Assembly (NCBI RefSeq): GCF_019456655.1
Contig: NZ_CP080332.1
Location: 5,766,001 to 5,830,000 of the forward strand
Length of the DNA: 64,000 nucleotides
Direction: 5' to 3'
Source: Mycolicibacterium diernhoferi
GTDB lineage: Bacteria; Actinomycetota; Actinomycetes; Mycobacteriales; Mycobacteriaceae
Position 1 is the first letter of the stretch; each line of letters starts with the position of its first letter. The position numbers and the translations under genes are program-made. Under the pieces are notes generated by a model that saw nothing but the letters and a program-made list of their open reading frames with translations, was not told the DNA's origin and did no database searches. Shown in pieces: positions 17,851 to 28,313 of this stretch.

Positions 17851-19467
17851 TCAGCGCCGGCCCGCCAGGATCGCTTCGATATTGCGTTCCGCCAGCGCGG
17901 TGATCGTCATGAACGGGTTACAGCCGATGTAACCGGGAATGAGCGAGGCGTCGTTGACGTACAGGTTCTGGTGGCCGTGCACGCGCCCGAACAGGTCGGT
18001 GGCCTGCCCCCGGACACACCCGCCGAGTGGGTGAACGGTGTTGGGCGCGAACGCCTTTCCCTCGAACAGGTCGTCGCGGTAGTCCACTCCGTTGGCCTGG
18101 GTCACCCGGTCGAACACCAGCTTCGCCCGTTCCACGAGGTGATCGGTGTGACTCTGCGGCCAGTCGATACTGATCGAGTCGGACTGCCGGTCATAGCCGA
18201 TCACCGCCCGGTCACCGGTGCGCACCATGGCGTAGTAGCCCAGCGCGTGCGTCTCGACCGGCAGCGGCATGGAGAACATGCTGGCGTACACCGGGTTGTC
18301 CGGGTCGGCCCGGCCGTCCAGGTTGATCATGCCCAGCAGTGACTGCTGGGTGCCCGCCGGATCCTGCGCGGACAGCATGTGCGACACCATGATGTCGCCG
18401 TTGTTGCCGTACCCGTTGCCGAGTTCGTCGTGCAGGTTGGGCAGGTCGCCGGTCTCCCGGGCACGCAGCAGAAGCTGGGCGGTGCCCAATACGCCGGCGG
18501 CCAGATACAGTTGCTCACAACCGATTTCGTCGCGCGCGACCTCGGTCCCCCACCGGTCGATCTCCCGGGTGGACACCACGTACTCACCGGAGGGTTCCTG
18601 ACGGATACCGGTCACCTCGGTGAGCGGCCGCAGGGTTACGTGCCCGGTCTGCAGCGCCTCGGCGACGTAGGTCTGGTCCACGCTGCCGAACCGGCCGTGG
18701 TTGTTGCCGTACTGCTGTTCCCAGTCCAGCGCCGAGAGCGGCACCTCACCTGCCGCCTCGCGCATCATGTAGTCGAACGAGTAGGCGCTGCCGTTGTAGT
18801 CCACCCCGTAGCCGGCCGCGGCGGCGTACTTGCGCCCCACCCGCGCGTACTGGAAATACGGGGTCTGCTCGAACCAGTTCATATCGCGGTAGCTGATCCG
18901 CAGCGCGGTCTTGGCCCGCTCGACGTAGGTGCCCAGGAATTCCGCCGGGTCGATGTCGGGGAACGCCGCGTGCACCTGTTCGGGGGTGGGCACCGCCGCG
19001 ATGGCGGCATTGACCATCGAGCCTCCGCCGACGGCGATCCCGCGGAACACGTCGTGGGCGCCGTAGGTGACCTTGTCGCAGATCCCGGCCTGCACCGGCT
19101 GGGGCGACGGATTCTGCTCGGCCACCGCGTTCACCGATATACCCATGAAGGAGGGCACCAGGCTCGGTGGCACCTCCTTGAACCAGCCCGCCCGGGTATC
19201 GGCCGGCAACATCTTCGAGAACCGCTTGCCGTCCTCGTCCGGGGTGTCCCACAGCCGGCCGCGCTCCAGGATCAGCGTGTCCACCCCGGCCTGGCCCAGG
19301 CGCAACGCGCTTACTCCCCCGCCGTACCCGCTGCCCACCACGATGGCCCGGTGGAACGGGCGTGATGGGGGCCGGTCGGAGGGTGCGGACTGGCATGCCG
19401 CGGTCACCCCGGCGGTGCCTGTGACGAGGCCGGTCGCAGCAACCAGGAACCGCCGTCTCGTCAGCAT
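17851..19467 (-). CDS. Secreted GMC-family flavin oxidase, cholesterol-oxidase-like
   Basis: A 538-residue protein from ATG 19467 (another ATG at 19476). The N-terminus TRRRFLVAATG is a twin-arginine signal, and TAACQS around residue 25 is a candidate lipobox, so a folded FAD-loaded protein is probably exported and possibly lipid-anchored. The FAD fold starts IVVGSGYGGG near residue 45 with GGGSMVNA about 110 residues later. The active site has the histidine of HPLGGC near residue 480 and the asparagine of GCNPFMT near residue 520, as in class I cholesterol oxidases. Substrate is likely a sterol or other bulky alcohol, by family only. It converges on embC with 11 bases between stops. Confidence 0.88.
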   Translation of the reverse strand: MLTRRRFLVAATGLVTGTAGVTAACQSAPSDRPPSRPFHRAIVVGSGYGGGVSALRLGQAGVDTLILERGRLWDTPDEDGKRFSKMLPADTRAGWFKEVPPSLVPSFMGISVNAVAEQNPSPQPVQAGICDKVTYGAHDVFRGIAVGGGSMVNAAIAAVPTPEQVHAAFPDIDPAEFLGTYVERAKTALRISYRDMNWFEQTPYFQYARVGRKYAAAAGYGVDYNGSAYSFDYMMREAAGEVPLSALDWEQQYGNNHGRFGSVDQTYVAEALQTGHVTLRPLTEVTGIRQEPSGEYVVSTREIDRWGTEVARDEIGCEQLYLAAGVLGTAQLLLRARETGDLPNLHDELGNGYGNNGDIMVSHMLSAQDPAGTQQSLLGMINLDGRADPDNPVYASMFSMPLPVETHALGYYAMVRTGDRAVIGYDRQSDSISIDWPQSHTDHLVERAKLVFDRVTQANGVDYRDDLFEGKAFAPNTVHPLGGCVRGQATDLFGRVHGHQNLYVNDASLIPGYIGCNPFMTITALAERNIEAILAGRR

Positions 19468-19599
19468 GACCTGCAACTACACTCCACATATTTCGTAGCA
19501 AACGTCAATTTGACACGCTTCCATGTTTGCACGACAGCAATAACACGGTTAAATAGGCGTCCGTACCCAATACGACTATTAGACCGGCAAGGATACGAA
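19468..19599. promoter_or_regulatory. Divergent promoter region between the GMC oxidase and alkB-like genes
   Basis: This 132-base stretch is strikingly AT-rich compared with the surrounding DNA and must hold the promoters of both inserted genes. GTCAA-T-TTGAC at 19504-19514 is an exact inverted repeat and a possible regulator site. No regulator gene lies next to it. Confidence 0.45.
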
Positions 19600-20784
19600 G
19601 TGGCAGACCCCCAGTCCGGCAGATCGCCCAGAAAGCTGGGTGCGAAGCGGTATCTGTGGTTGCTCAGCGCGGTTGTGCCCGGTTTGATCGTATTGGCATG
19701 GATCTTGGTCCAATTGACCGGACTGTCGGTGTTCTGGTGGACCGGCCCGATCATGGCGTTCATCCTAGTTCCCCTCGTGGACCAGATTGTCGATCTGCGA
19801 GCGGATATGTCCGGATTCGATTCGCCACATCCGCTCGAGGACGACAAGTTTTACCGCTGTGTCACCTACCTATATCTGCCGGGCCAGTATCTTTCATTGA
19901 TCTTTGTTTGCTGGTTGTGGAGCGGCGGCGGTTGGCTGACGATGAGCACCGTCGACAAAGTCGGGTTGATGGCCACCACCGGCATCGTCGGCGGCATCGC
20001 CATCAACGCCGCGCACGAATTGGGCCACCGGCGCGCAAGGGCTGAGAAACGTCTCAGCAAGATTGCGCTTGCGCAAACTGGATATGGACATTTTTTCGTC
20101 GAGCACAACCAGGGCCACCACCTGCGGGTGGCAACGGCCGAGGATCCAGCCAGCGCACGCCTCGGCGAGAGCGTCTACCGATTCATCCCGCGGTCGGTGC
20201 TCGGCGGGCTGCGTTCGGCCTGGCAACTGGAGACCGCGCGGCTGGCCCGGGCCGGCAAGCCGTGGTGGTCGCCGGCCAACGACATCCTCAACGCCTGGCT
20301 GCTGACCGCAACCCTGTTCGCGGGACTGGTCGCCTGGTTCGGCCCCGTCGTCATCCCGTGGCTGCTCGGGCAGGCCGTCATCGGCGTCTGCCTGCTGGAG
20401 ACGGTGAACTACCTGGAGCATTACGGTCTGCGCCGCCAGCGCCTCGACGACGGGGTCTACGAGCCCGTCGGGCAGCGGCACAGCTGGAACAGCGACACCC
20501 TGATCGCCAATGTGTTCCTCTACCACCTGCAGCGACACTCCGACCACCATGCGAACCCGCACAAGCCGTACCAGACCCTGCAGCACTGCGACCAGGCCCC
20601 ACAGCTGCCCGCCGGCTACGGCAACATGCTGGTGCTGGCGTGGTGCCCGCCGTTGTGGCGCCGGGTGATGGATCCCCGGGTGTTGGCCCATTACGGCGGC
20701 GACATCCGGCTGGCCGCGCTCAAACCGACCGACGTGCCACGCGGGTCGTCCGATGATGCCGGGGGTCGCGTCGCTTACCCTTGA
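19600..20784 (+). CDS. alkB: AlkB-type membrane alkane/fatty-acyl hydroxylase
   Basis: A 394-residue membrane diiron monooxygenase. All the histidine boxes of the family are present: [19 protein letters not shown] with [15 protein letters not shown] and [11 protein letters not shown]. About six helices surround them. GTG 19600 is chosen because AAGGA lies 6 bases upstream and the segment before it is unlike the family. It hydroxylates terminal methyl groups of alkanes or related chains using electrons from rubredoxin; no rubredoxin gene is adjacent, unlike many alkB loci. The stop overlaps the region of the embA start, so the two genes may share a transcript. The first third uses many A/T-ending codons, unlike its neighbours. 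Confidence 0.88.
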   Translation: MADPQSGRSPRKLGAKRYLWLLSAVVPGLIVLAWILVQLTGLSVFWWTGPIMAFILVPLVDQIVDLRADMSGFDSPHPLEDDKFYRCVTYLYLPGQYLSLIFVCWLWSGGGWLTMSTVDKVGLMATTGIVGGIAINAAHELGHRRARAEKRLSKIALAQTGYGHFFVEHNQGHHLRVATAEDPASARLGESVYRFIPRSVLGGLRSAWQLETARLARAGKPWWSPANDILNAWLLTATLFAGLVAWFGPVVIPWLLGQAVIGVCLLETVNYLEHYGLRRQRLDDGVYEPVGQRHSWNSDTLIANVFLYHLQRHSDHHANPHKPYQTLQHCDQAPQLPAGYGNMLVLAWCPPLWRRVMDPRVLAHYGGDIRLAALKPTDVPRGSSDDAGGRVAYP

Positions 20785-20789
20785 GCCTC

Positions 20790-23700
20790 GTGCCCGATAG
20801 GACAGTCCGCCTCGTCGCCATCATCACTGGTCTTGTCGGCTTCCTGCTCTGCGTGCTCGTCCCGCTGTTGCCGGTCAAGCAGTCGACCGCCGCGATCCAA
20901 TGGCCGCAATCCGCCGACGCCGACGGCTTCGCCGAGGATGTCACCGCTCCGCTGGTCTCCGGGGCGCCCAAGTCGCTGAATGTGACCATCCCGTGCCAGG
21001 CCGTCGCCAGCCTGCCCGCCGAGGGCGGGCTGGTGTTCTCCACGATCCCGCCGGGCGGCATCGACGCCGGCCGCAACGGTCTGTTCGTCAACGCCAACGC
21101 CGATGTCGTGTACGTCGCGTTCCGGGACACCGTGGCGACGGTCGCGCCGCGCGAGGCGGTGGACCGCGGTGACTGCGGTGAGCTGCGGATCTGGGCGGAT
21201 GTGCGCACGGTCGGCGCCGAGTTCGTCGGCATCTCCGAGGCGCCCGGCACGCTGAGCGTGGACAAGCGTCCCCAGGTGGCCGGTCTGTTCACCGAGCTGC
21301 GGGTGGCCCCCGATGCCGGGCTGTCCGCGCACATCGACATCGACACCCGGTTCATCACCACCCCGACCACGCTGAAGACGGCCGTCATGGTGCTCGGGGT
21401 CGCCGCGGTGCTGGCATCCATCGTGGCGCTGGCGGTGCTGGACCGAAGCGCCGGGCGCCGCGCGCCCCCGGCGCCGCGCCGCCGCAGCCTGACGGTGTGG
21501 CTGGCCGACGCCGGTGTCATCGGTGCCCTGCTGATCTGGCACATCGTCGGGCCGCCGACGTCGGACGACGGCTACAACCTGACGATGGCGCGCGTCTCGG
21601 GCGAGGCCGGCTACATCACCAACTACTTCCGGTACTTCGGCGCCTCGGAGGCCCCGTTCGACTGGTATCAGAGCGTGCTCGCCCAGCTGGCCTCGATCAG
21701 CACCGCCGGGGTCTGGATGCGGCTGCCCGCCACCGCGGCCGCGATCGGTACCTGGCTGCTGATCAGCCGCTTCGTACTGCCGCGACTGGGCCGCAGACTG
21801 GTCCGCAACCGGGCCGCGGTGTGGACCGCCGGGGCCGTGTTCCTGGCCGCCTGGCTGCCCTTCAACACCGGCCTGCGACCGGAGCCGCTGATCGCCTTCG
21901 GCGTGGTGCTGATCTGGGTGCTGGTGGAGATCACGGTGGGTACCCGCCGGCTGTGGCCGACCGCGGCCGCCGTCGTCGTCGCCGCCTTCTCCGTGACCCT
22001 GGCCCCGCAGGGTCTGATCGCGCTGGCGCCACTGCTGGTCGGCGCCCGGGCCATCACCCGGCTGATCGCCGAACGCCGCGCCGTCCAGGGCGTGCTGGCG
22101 CCGCTGGCCGCGCTGCTGGCCGCCGCCTCGCTGATCTTCGTGATCGTGTTCCGGGACCAGACCCTGGCCACCGTCGCCGAGTCGGCCCGGATCAAGTACG
22201 TGGTGGGCCCGACCATCCCCTGGTACCAGGAGTTCCTGCGGTACTACTTCCTGACCGTCGAGGACAGCGTGGACGGATCGCTGACCCGCCGGTTCGCGGT
22301 CCTGATCCTGCTGCTGTGTCTGTTCGGGCTGCTGATGGTGCTGTTGCGCCGCGGCACCGTGCCGGGGGCGATGAACGGACCGGTGTGGCGGCTGATCGGC
22401 AGCACCGGGATCGGGCTGCTGCTGCTGACCCTGACCCCGACCAAGTGGGCGATCCAGTTCGGCGCGTTCGCCGGTCTGGCCGGCGCGCTGGGCGGGGTGA
22501 CCGCGTTCGCCCTGGCCCGGGTCGGCCTGCACAGCCGACGCAACCTCGCCCTCTACGTGACGGCCCTGCTGTTCGTGCTGGCCTGGGCGACCTCGGGCAT
22601 CAACGGCTGGTTCTACACCGGCAACTACGGGGTGCCGTGGTTCGACAAGCAACCCGTCATCGTCGGCTACCCGGTGACCACCATCTTCCTGGTGCTGGCC
22701 ATCGCCGGTGGCCTGCTGACCGCGTGGCTGCACTTCCGCATCGACTACGCCGGGCACACCCAGGTCGCCGACACCGGTCGCAACCGGGCACTGGCATCCA
22801 CGCCGCTGCTGGTGGTCGCCGTGATCATGGTGGTGCTCGAACTCGGCTCGATGGTCAAGGCCACCGTGGGCCGCTACCCGGTCTACACCACCGGCTCGGC
22901 CAGCCTGTCGGCGTTACGGTCGGGTCTGTCCGGAGACAGTTGCGCGATGGCCGACGCCGTTCTGGTCGAGGCCGACACCAATGCCGGCCTGCTGCAACCC
23001 GTTCCGGGGCAGCGATTCGGCCCGTACGGTCCGCTGGGCGGCGAGAAGCCGATCGGCTTCACCCCCAACGGTGTCAGTGACACCCTCGAACCCCCCGAGC
23101 CCGTGGCCGGCAATCCGGGCACGCCGAACTCCGACGGGCCGGTCGACAAGCCCAACGTCGGTGTCGGCTATGCGGCCGGTACCGGCGGTGGCTACGGCCC
23201 CGAAGGCGTGAACGGATCCCGGGTGTTCCTGCCGTTCGGACTGGATCCGGAGCGCACCCCGGTGATGGGCAGCTTCGACGAGAACACCCTCGCCGCCAAG
23301 GCCACCTCGGCCTGGTACCAACTGCCGCCCCGCACCCCGGACCGGCCGCTGGTGACCGTCGCCGCGGCGGGCGCCATCTGGTTCTACGAGGAGGACGGGT
23401 CGTTCAACTACGGCCAGTCGCTGAAACTTCAGTGGGGTGTGCACCGCCCCGACGGCAGCTACCAGGCACTGTCGGAGGTCCAGCCGATCGACACGTTCTA
23501 TCAGAAGGCGTGGCGCAACCTGCGGTTCCCGCTGACCTCGGCCCCGCCGGAGGCCAATGTGGCCCGCATCGTCGCTGATGACCCGAACCTGTCCGAGGAC
23601 CAGTGGTTCGCGTTCACCCCGCCGCGGGTGCCGGTGCTGCAGACCGCACAGGAATTTCTCGGCACCCAGACCCCGGTGCTGATGGACATCGCGACGGCGG

Positions 23701-24032
23701 CGAACTTCCCGTGCCAGCGGCCGTTCGCCGAGCGGCTCGGGGTGGCCGAGCTGCCCGAGTACCGGATCCTGCCGAACTTCAAACAGATGGTGGCCTCGTC
23801 GAACCAGTGGCAGTCCGCCGACGACGGCGGACCGTTCCTGTTCATCCAGGCGCTGTTGCGCACCGCCACGATCCCCACCTACCTGCGGGATGACTGGTAC
23901 CGCGACTGGGGTTCCATCGAGCGCTACATCCGGGTGGTGCCGAGCGACGAGGCGCCCGACGCCGTCATCGAGGAAGGGACGACCAACGTGTTCGGCTGGA
24001 GTCGCGGCGGACCGATCAGGGCCCTGCCGTGA
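20790..24032 (+). CDS. embA: Arabinosyltransferase EmbA
   Basis: A 1080-residue GT-C protein of the Emb family, partner of EmbB in building the terminal arabinan of arabinogalactan. The catalytic-loop aspartates are at about residues 259-260 ([12 protein letters not shown]), then membrane helices and a large C-terminal carbohydrate-binding region ending GPIRALP, as in M. tuberculosis EmbA. GTG 20790 is preferred; a TTG at 20781 overlaps the alkB stop. The embB GTG at 24029 overlaps its stop. Because alkB ends only 5 bases before, expression may depend on read-through from the inserted gene or on an internal promoter. Confidence 0.95.
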   Translation: MPDRTVRLVAIITGLVGFLLCVLVPLLPVKQSTAAIQWPQSADADGFAEDVTAPLVSGAPKSLNVTIPCQAVASLPAEGGLVFSTIPPGGIDAGRNGLFVNANADVVYVAFRDTVATVAPREAVDRGDCGELRIWADVRTVGAEFVGISEAPGTLSVDKRPQVAGLFTELRVAPDAGLSAHIDIDTRFITTPTTLKTAVMVLGVAAVLASIVALAVLDRSAGRRAPPAPRRRSLTVWLADAGVIGALLIWHIVGPPTSDDGYNLTMARVSGEAGYITNYFRYFGASEAPFDWYQSVLAQLASISTAGVWMRLPATAAAIGTWLLISRFVLPRLGRRLVRNRAAVWTAGAVFLAAWLPFNTGLRPEPLIAFGVVLIWVLVEITVGTRRLWPTAAAVVVAAFSVTLAPQGLIALAPLLVGARAITRLIAERRAVQGVLAPLAALLAAASLIFVIVFRDQTLATVAESARIKYVVGPTIPWYQEFLRYYFLTVEDSVDGSLTRRFAVLILLLCLFGLLMVLLRRGTVPGAMNGPVWRLIGSTGIGLLLLTLTPTKWAIQFGAFAGLAGALGGVTAFALARVGLHSRRNLALYVTALLFVLAWATSGINGWFYTGNYGVPWFDKQPVIVGYPVTTIFLVLAIAGGLLTAWLHFRIDYAGHTQVADTGRNRALASTPLLVVAVIMVVLELGSMVKATVGRYPVYTTGSASLSALRSGLSGDSCAMADAVLVEADTNAGLLQPVPGQRFGPYGPLGGEKPIGFTPNGVSDTLEPPEPVAGNPGTPNSDGPVDKPNVGVGYAAGTGGGYGPEGVNGSRVFLPFGLDPERTPVMGSFDENTLAAKATSAWYQLPPRTPDRPLVTVAAAGAIWFYEEDGSFNYGQSLKLQWGVHRPDGSYQALSEVQPIDTFYQKAWRNLRFPLTSAPPEANVARIVADDPNLSEDQWFAFTPPRVPVLQTAQEFLGTQTPVLMDIATAANFPCQRPFAERLGVAELPEYRILPNFKQMVASSNQWQSADDGGPFLFIQALLRTATIPTYLRDDWYRDWGSIERYIRVVPSDEAPDAVIEEGTTNVFGWSRGGPIRALP

Positions 24033-27000
24033 ACGACGTGAAGATCGCCCGCTGGGTCGCCACCATCGCCGGCCTCCTGGGCTTCCTGATGGCGGTGGCT
24101 GTGCCGTTGCTGCCGGTCACCCAGACCACCGCCACGTTGAATTGGCCTCAGGGCGGCCAGCTCTCGAACGTGACCGCGCCGCTGATCTCGCAGGCGCCGG
24201 TGAGCCTGACCGCCACCGTGCCGTGCTCGGTGATCCGCGATATGCCCGCCGACGGCGGGCTGGTGATGGGCACCGCGCCGGCACAGGGCCGCGACGCCGC
24301 GCTGAACGCGATGCTGGTGACGGTCAGCCCGGAGGCGGCGGATGAGCCGGCTCGGGTCGATGTCATCGTCCGAAATGTGGTGGTGGCCAGCGTCGAACGT
24401 GACAAGGTCACCGGTACGGCGGCGGCCCCCGGGTGTTCGGAGATCCGGATCACCTCCGACCATGACGGCACCTACGCCGACTTCGTCGGGTTGACCAAGG
24501 ACGACGGCTCCGCCCAGCGGACCGGCTACCCGGACCCGAACCTGCGCCCGGCGATCGTGGGCGTGTTCACCGACCTGACCGGTGCTGCACCGCAAGGGTT
24601 GTCACTGTCGGCCGATATCGACACCCGGTTCACCACGCACCCGACCGTACTGAAGCTCATCGCGATCGTGCTGGCCATCATCTCGACCGTCATCGCGGTG
24701 CTGGCGCTGTGGCGCCTCGACCGTCTGGACGGCCGTCGGATGCGCCGCCTGATCCCCACCCGGTGGCGGACCCTGACCGCCGTCGACGGTGTCGTGGTGG
24801 GCGGCTTCGCGATCTGGTACGTCATCGGCACCAACTCGTCTGACGACGGCTATATCCTGCAGATGGCCCGCGTCGCCGAGCACGCCGGCTACATGTCGAA
24901 CTACTTCCGCTGGTTCGGCAGCCCGGAGGATCCGTTCGGCTGGTACTACAACGTGCTCGCGCTGATGTCCCAGGTGAGCACCGCGAGCATCTGGATGCGG
25001 TTGCCCGACCTGATCTGCGCGGTGATCTGCTGGCTGCTGCTGTCCCGCGAGGTGCTGCCCCGACTGGGGCCCGCGGTGGTCGCCAGCCGTCCGGCGCTGT
25101 GGGCGGCCGGTCTGGTGCTGCTGGGCGCCTGGATGCCGTTCAACAACGGCCTGCGCCCCGAGGGCCAGATCGCCACCGGCGCACTGATCACCTACGTGCT
25201 CATCGAGCGGGCCATCAGCTCGGGCCGGCTGACACCCGCTGCGCTGGCGATCATCTCGGCGGCCTTCACCCTCGGGATCCAGCCCACCGGCCTGATCGCG
25301 GTGGCCGCCCTGGTGGCCGGCGGCCGGCCCATCCTGCGCATCCTGATGCGCAGGCGCGCGCTGGTCGGCACGCTGCCACTGCTGGCTCCGCTGCTCGCGG
25401 CGGGCACCGTGATCCTGGCGGTGGTGTTCGCGGATCAGACGCTGGCGACGGTGCTGGAGGCCACCCGGGTGCGCACCGCGATCGGGCCCAGCCAGGAGTG
25501 GTACACCGAGAACCTGCGCTACTACTACCTGATCCTGCCCACCGTGGACGGTGCGATCTCGCGTCGCTTCGCCTTCCTGTTCACCGCGATGTGCATGTTC
25601 CCGGCGCTGTTCATGATGTTGCGCCGCAAGCGGATCGCCGGGATCGCCCGCGGACCGGCCTGGCGGCTGATGGGCATCATCTTCGCCACCATCTTCTTCC
25701 TGATGTTCACCCCCACCAAGTGGATCCACCACTTCGGCCTGTTCGCCGCGGTGGCGGGCGCGATGGCCGCACTGACCACGGTGATGGTGTCCCGGACGGT
25801 GCTGCGTTCGGCACGCAACCGGGTGGCCTTCCTGGCGCTGGTGTTCTTCGTGCTGGCGCTGTGCTTCGCCTCGGTCAACGGGTGGTGGTACGTCTCCAAC
25901 TTCGGTGCCCCGTTCAATACCGCGGTGCCCGCCATCGGTGGGGTGTCCGTCAGCTCGATGTTCTTCGCGCTGTTCGCGATCACCGCACTGTGGGCGTTCT
26001 GGCTACACGTGTCCGGCAAGACCGAATCGCGGCTGGCCGACCGGCTCACCGCCGCGCCGATCCCGATCGCCGCCGGGTTCATGGTGGTGGTGTTCGTGGC
26101 GTCGATGGCCATCGGCGTGGTGCGCCAGTACCCGACGTACTCCAACGGCTGGGCCAATATCCGGGCCTTCGCCGGCGGCTGCGGGATGGCCGACGACGTG
26201 CTCGTCGAACCCGACTCCAATGACGGCTTCCTGCAGGCGCTGCCGGGCGACTACGGCCCGTTGGGCCCGCTGGGCGGGGCCGGCGCACCCGGCTTCAGCC
26301 CGAACGGTGTCCCGGACCGGATCATCGCCGAGGCGATCCGGCTGAACAACCCGCAACCCGGTACCGACTACGACTGGAACCGCCCGATCCGGCTGCCCCG
26401 GCCCGGGATCAACGGATCCCGGGTACCGCTGCCCTACGGGCTGGACCCCGCGCGGGTTCCGGTCGCGGGCACGTATTCCACCGAGGCACAACAGGAGAGC
26501 CGACTCACCTCGGCCTGGTACGAGCTGCCCCCGGCCGATGACGCGCATCCGCTGGTCACCATCACCGCGGCCGGCACGATCGCCGGTTCCAGTGTCGCCA
26601 AGGGCGAGACCTCCGGCCAGACAGTGGAACTGGAGTACGCGGTGGCCGGTCCGGACGGCGCCCCGGTGCCGGCGGGCCGGGTCAGTCCGTACGACGTCGG
26701 CCCGACGCCGTCCTGGCGTAACCTGCGCTACCCGCGCGAGCAGATCCCGGCCGACGCGGTCGCGGTCCGGGTGGTCGCCGAGGATCTGTCACTGGGCCAA
26801 GGCGATTGGGTCGCGGTGACACCGCCCCGGGTCCCCGAGGTCCGCTCGGTGCAGGAGTACATCGGTTCCGATCAGCCCGTGCTGCTGGACTGGGCGGTGG
26901 GCCTGGCCTTCCCCTGCCAGCAGCCGATGCTGCACGCCAACGGCGTCACCGAGATTCCGAAGTTCCGCATCTCCCCGGACTACTTCGCCAAGCTGCAGAG

Positions 27001-27226
27001 CACCGACACCTGGCAGAACGGCCTGGAGGGCGGCCTGCTCGGGATCACCGATCTGTTGCTGCGCGCCTCGGTGATGTCGACCTACCTGTCGCACGACTGG
27101 GGCCAGGACTGGGGTTCGCTGCGGCGCTTCGACACCATCGTCGACGCGCAACCGGCGGAGCTCGACCTGGGTCACACCACCCATTCCGGGCTGTACTCGC
27201 CCGGTGAGATCCGCATCGGCCCCTAG
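24029..27226 (+). CDS. embB: Arabinosyltransferase EmbB, ethambutol target
   Basis: A 1065-residue GT-C arabinosyltransferase acting with EmbA on arabinogalactan. The catalytic loop reads [12 protein letters not shown] with Asp272 and Asp273. Met279 corresponds to M. tuberculosis Met306, the main ethambutol-resistance position, and is the wild-type residue. The periplasmic domain, helices and C-terminal carbohydrate-binding module are intact. The start GTG at 24029 overlaps the embA stop (GTGA), indicating coupled translation of the heterodimer. The product is about 33 residues shorter than the 1098-residue M. tuberculosis protein, mainly at the N-terminus. Confidence 0.96.
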   Translation: MNDVKIARWVATIAGLLGFLMAVAVPLLPVTQTTATLNWPQGGQLSNVTAPLISQAPVSLTATVPCSVIRDMPADGGLVMGTAPAQGRDAALNAMLVTVSPEAADEPARVDVIVRNVVVASVERDKVTGTAAAPGCSEIRITSDHDGTYADFVGLTKDDGSAQRTGYPDPNLRPAIVGVFTDLTGAAPQGLSLSADIDTRFTTHPTVLKLIAIVLAIISTVIAVLALWRLDRLDGRRMRRLIPTRWRTLTAVDGVVVGGFAIWYVIGTNSSDDGYILQMARVAEHAGYMSNYFRWFGSPEDPFGWYYNVLALMSQVSTASIWMRLPDLICAVICWLLLSREVLPRLGPAVVASRPALWAAGLVLLGAWMPFNNGLRPEGQIATGALITYVLIERAISSGRLTPAALAIISAAFTLGIQPTGLIAVAALVAGGRPILRILMRRRALVGTLPLLAPLLAAGTVILAVVFADQTLATVLEATRVRTAIGPSQEWYTENLRYYYLILPTVDGAISRRFAFLFTAMCMFPALFMMLRRKRIAGIARGPAWRLMGIIFATIFFLMFTPTKWIHHFGLFAAVAGAMAALTTVMVSRTVLRSARNRVAFLALVFFVLALCFASVNGWWYVSNFGAPFNTAVPAIGGVSVSSMFFALFAITALWAFWLHVSGKTESRLADRLTAAPIPIAAGFMVVVFVASMAIGVVRQYPTYSNGWANIRAFAGGCGMADDVLVEPDSNDGFLQALPGDYGPLGPLGGAGAPGFSPNGVPDRIIAEAIRLNNPQPGTDYDWNRPIRLPRPGINGSRVPLPYGLDPARVPVAGTYSTEAQQESRLTSAWYELPPADDAHPLVTITAAGTIAGSSVAKGETSGQTVELEYAVAGPDGAPVPAGRVSPYDVGPTPSWRNLRYPREQIPADAVAVRVVAEDLSLGQGDWVAVTPPRVPEVRSVQEYIGSDQPVLLDWAVGLAFPCQQPMLHANGVTEIPKFRISPDYFAKLQSTDTWQNGLEGGLLGITDLLLRASVMSTYLSHDWGQDWGSLRRFDTIVDAQPAELDLGHTTHSGLYSPGEIRIGP

Positions 27227-27247
27227 CCGTTCGGTTACCGTGCACAC

Positions 27248-27451
27248 ATGTCCGACCGTGTGCGCCTCGGGAAGTCGGTCCTCACCCGCGTGGCGGAGAC
27301 CTCCTTCGAGCCGAGCATCGACATGTTCGGCTCGACCCCGGAGGAGGCCTGGGCCGGTAACGCGGACCTGCTGGTACCCGATTTCGTGAACCTCGCGGCC
27401 CGCGGCGACGCGTTCATGGTGGACGACTGGCTGGAACTGGACGCGATCTAG
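27248..27451 (+). CDS. Orphan N-terminal fragment of an MBL-fold hydrolase (67 aa)
   Basis: A 67-residue reading frame from ATG 27248, 21 bases after embB. VLTRVAETSFEPS followed by GSTPEEAWAGN and LLVPDFVN resembles the N-terminal strand segment of a group of metallo-beta-lactamase-fold hydrolases, in which a Leu-x-Pro-Asp-Phe element precedes the metal-binding domain. Here the frame stops before any H-x-H-x-D-H motif and runs into a convergent gene. It is either a decayed gene remnant or a small protein that keeps only this part. The family link is my recognition from memory and uncertain. Confidence 0.5.
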   Translation: MSDRVRLGKSVLTRVAETSFEPSIDMFGSTPEEAWAGNADLLVPDFVNLAARGDAFMVDDWLELDAI

Positions 27452-27885
27452 GGCTTCACGTAGACGACACGACTACCGAACACGATGTCCTGCAATGACC
27501 TTCGCCGGACATCCACCGCCGCCCAGAGCAGGCCGACGGGGAACAGCACGCATGCGGCGGCACGGAGCACCGCGATCACCGGGGCAACCCGCCCGCCGCG
27601 GCGACCGGTCACCCGCAAACCCATCACCGCCGCACCCGCGGTGCACCCCGACACCGCCCAGCAGCCCGTCAGATAGAACACCGCGACGGCGAACATCGCC
27701 GCGGTGGAGAACACCGCGTTCAGCGTCGGGAAGCTGAACGTCGAAGGATTGAACATCAGCCGGAGCAGGATGAGGCCGACGTAGAGGGCGCCCAGCGCGA
27801 AACCCACGACGGTGAGGTCGATGACGGCGGCGACACCGCGGCTGACGATGCCGGCCTGCCGGAGCCGTGTGGGCACGCCGCTCAC
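27448..27885 (-). CDS. RDD-family membrane protein
   Basis: A 145-residue protein with three to four helices. It opens with VSRGVAAVIDLTVVG, where the Arg and Asp of the RDD signature sit in the first helix. A later GAAVMGLRVTGRRGG and a C-terminal RRSLQDIVFGSRVVY match the family's end motif. Function unknown; RDD proteins are often linked to transport or stress responses. The ATG overlaps the stop of the upstream gene (ATGA), and its stop overlaps the 67-residue convergent frame by 4 bases. Confidence 0.8.
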   Translation of the reverse strand: MSGVPTRLRQAGIVSRGVAAVIDLTVVGFALGALYVGLILLRLMFNPSTFSFPTLNAVFSTAAMFAVAVFYLTGCWAVSGCTAGAAVMGLRVTGRRGGRVAPVIAVLRAAACVLFPVGLLWAAVDVRRRSLQDIVFGSRVVYVKP

Positions 27886-28292
27886 AGCTGCTCCCGTTCC
27901 CGGCGTAACAGCCGGTCGACCAACCCGGCCACCAGATCGTCGGCACGCTCGCCCTGGCTGCGCACATCGGTCATCACCTCGGCGGTGACCGAATCGGTGG
28001 ACTGCTTGATGATGGCCGGCAGATCGATCCCGTCGACCACCTCGTCGGCCAGCCCGATCAGGTCGATCCGTTGGCGCGCCAACGCGTTCAGGTCGAGCTG
28101 GTCGAGAACCATCTCGATGCCGGAGCCCAGCACCTGTTCACCGCGGGCCTGCAGGGCACGGCGACTGCGGTGCAGCCAGCCGCCGACCACCGGCAGTTGC
28201 TCGGCACCGCGACAGACCAGCGCGACGCCGTCACCGGCGGCCGCGACCAGTCCCAGGGCGACGGCCACCGCCGGCGGCACGGGTTCGGTCAC
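27882..28292 (-). CDS. Hypothetical protein with alternating helical segments
   Basis: A 136-residue protein I do not recognise. The first 25 residues are hydrophobic (VAVALGLVAAAGDGVAL) and could form a membrane-associated helix. The remainder is predicted helical, with repeated ID/DL pairs (DLNALARQRIDLIGL, then EVVDGIDLPAII) and a basic C-terminus LLRREREQL. It overlaps the RDD gene by ATGA and lies 21 bases after accD4, so it may be the penultimate gene of the fadD32-pks13-accD4 transcript. Its role there is unknown. Confidence 0.7.
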   Translation of the reverse strand: MTEPVPPAVAVALGLVAAAGDGVALVCRGAEQLPVVGGWLHRSRRALQARGEQVLGSGIEMVLDQLDLNALARQRIDLIGLADEVVDGIDLPAIIKQSTDSVTAEVMTDVRSQGERADDLVAGLVDRLLRREREQL

Positions 28293-28313
28293 CGTTGCAT
28301 CGTAGAGTGCCGA

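Noticed and set aside
20775..22757. A 660-codon minus-strand frame opposite embA
   Set aside because: Gln/Gly/Arg-rich translation without any family pattern; embA on the other strand is full length and conserved.
27227..27247. A terminator right after embB
   Set aside because: The 21-base gap has no inverted repeat.
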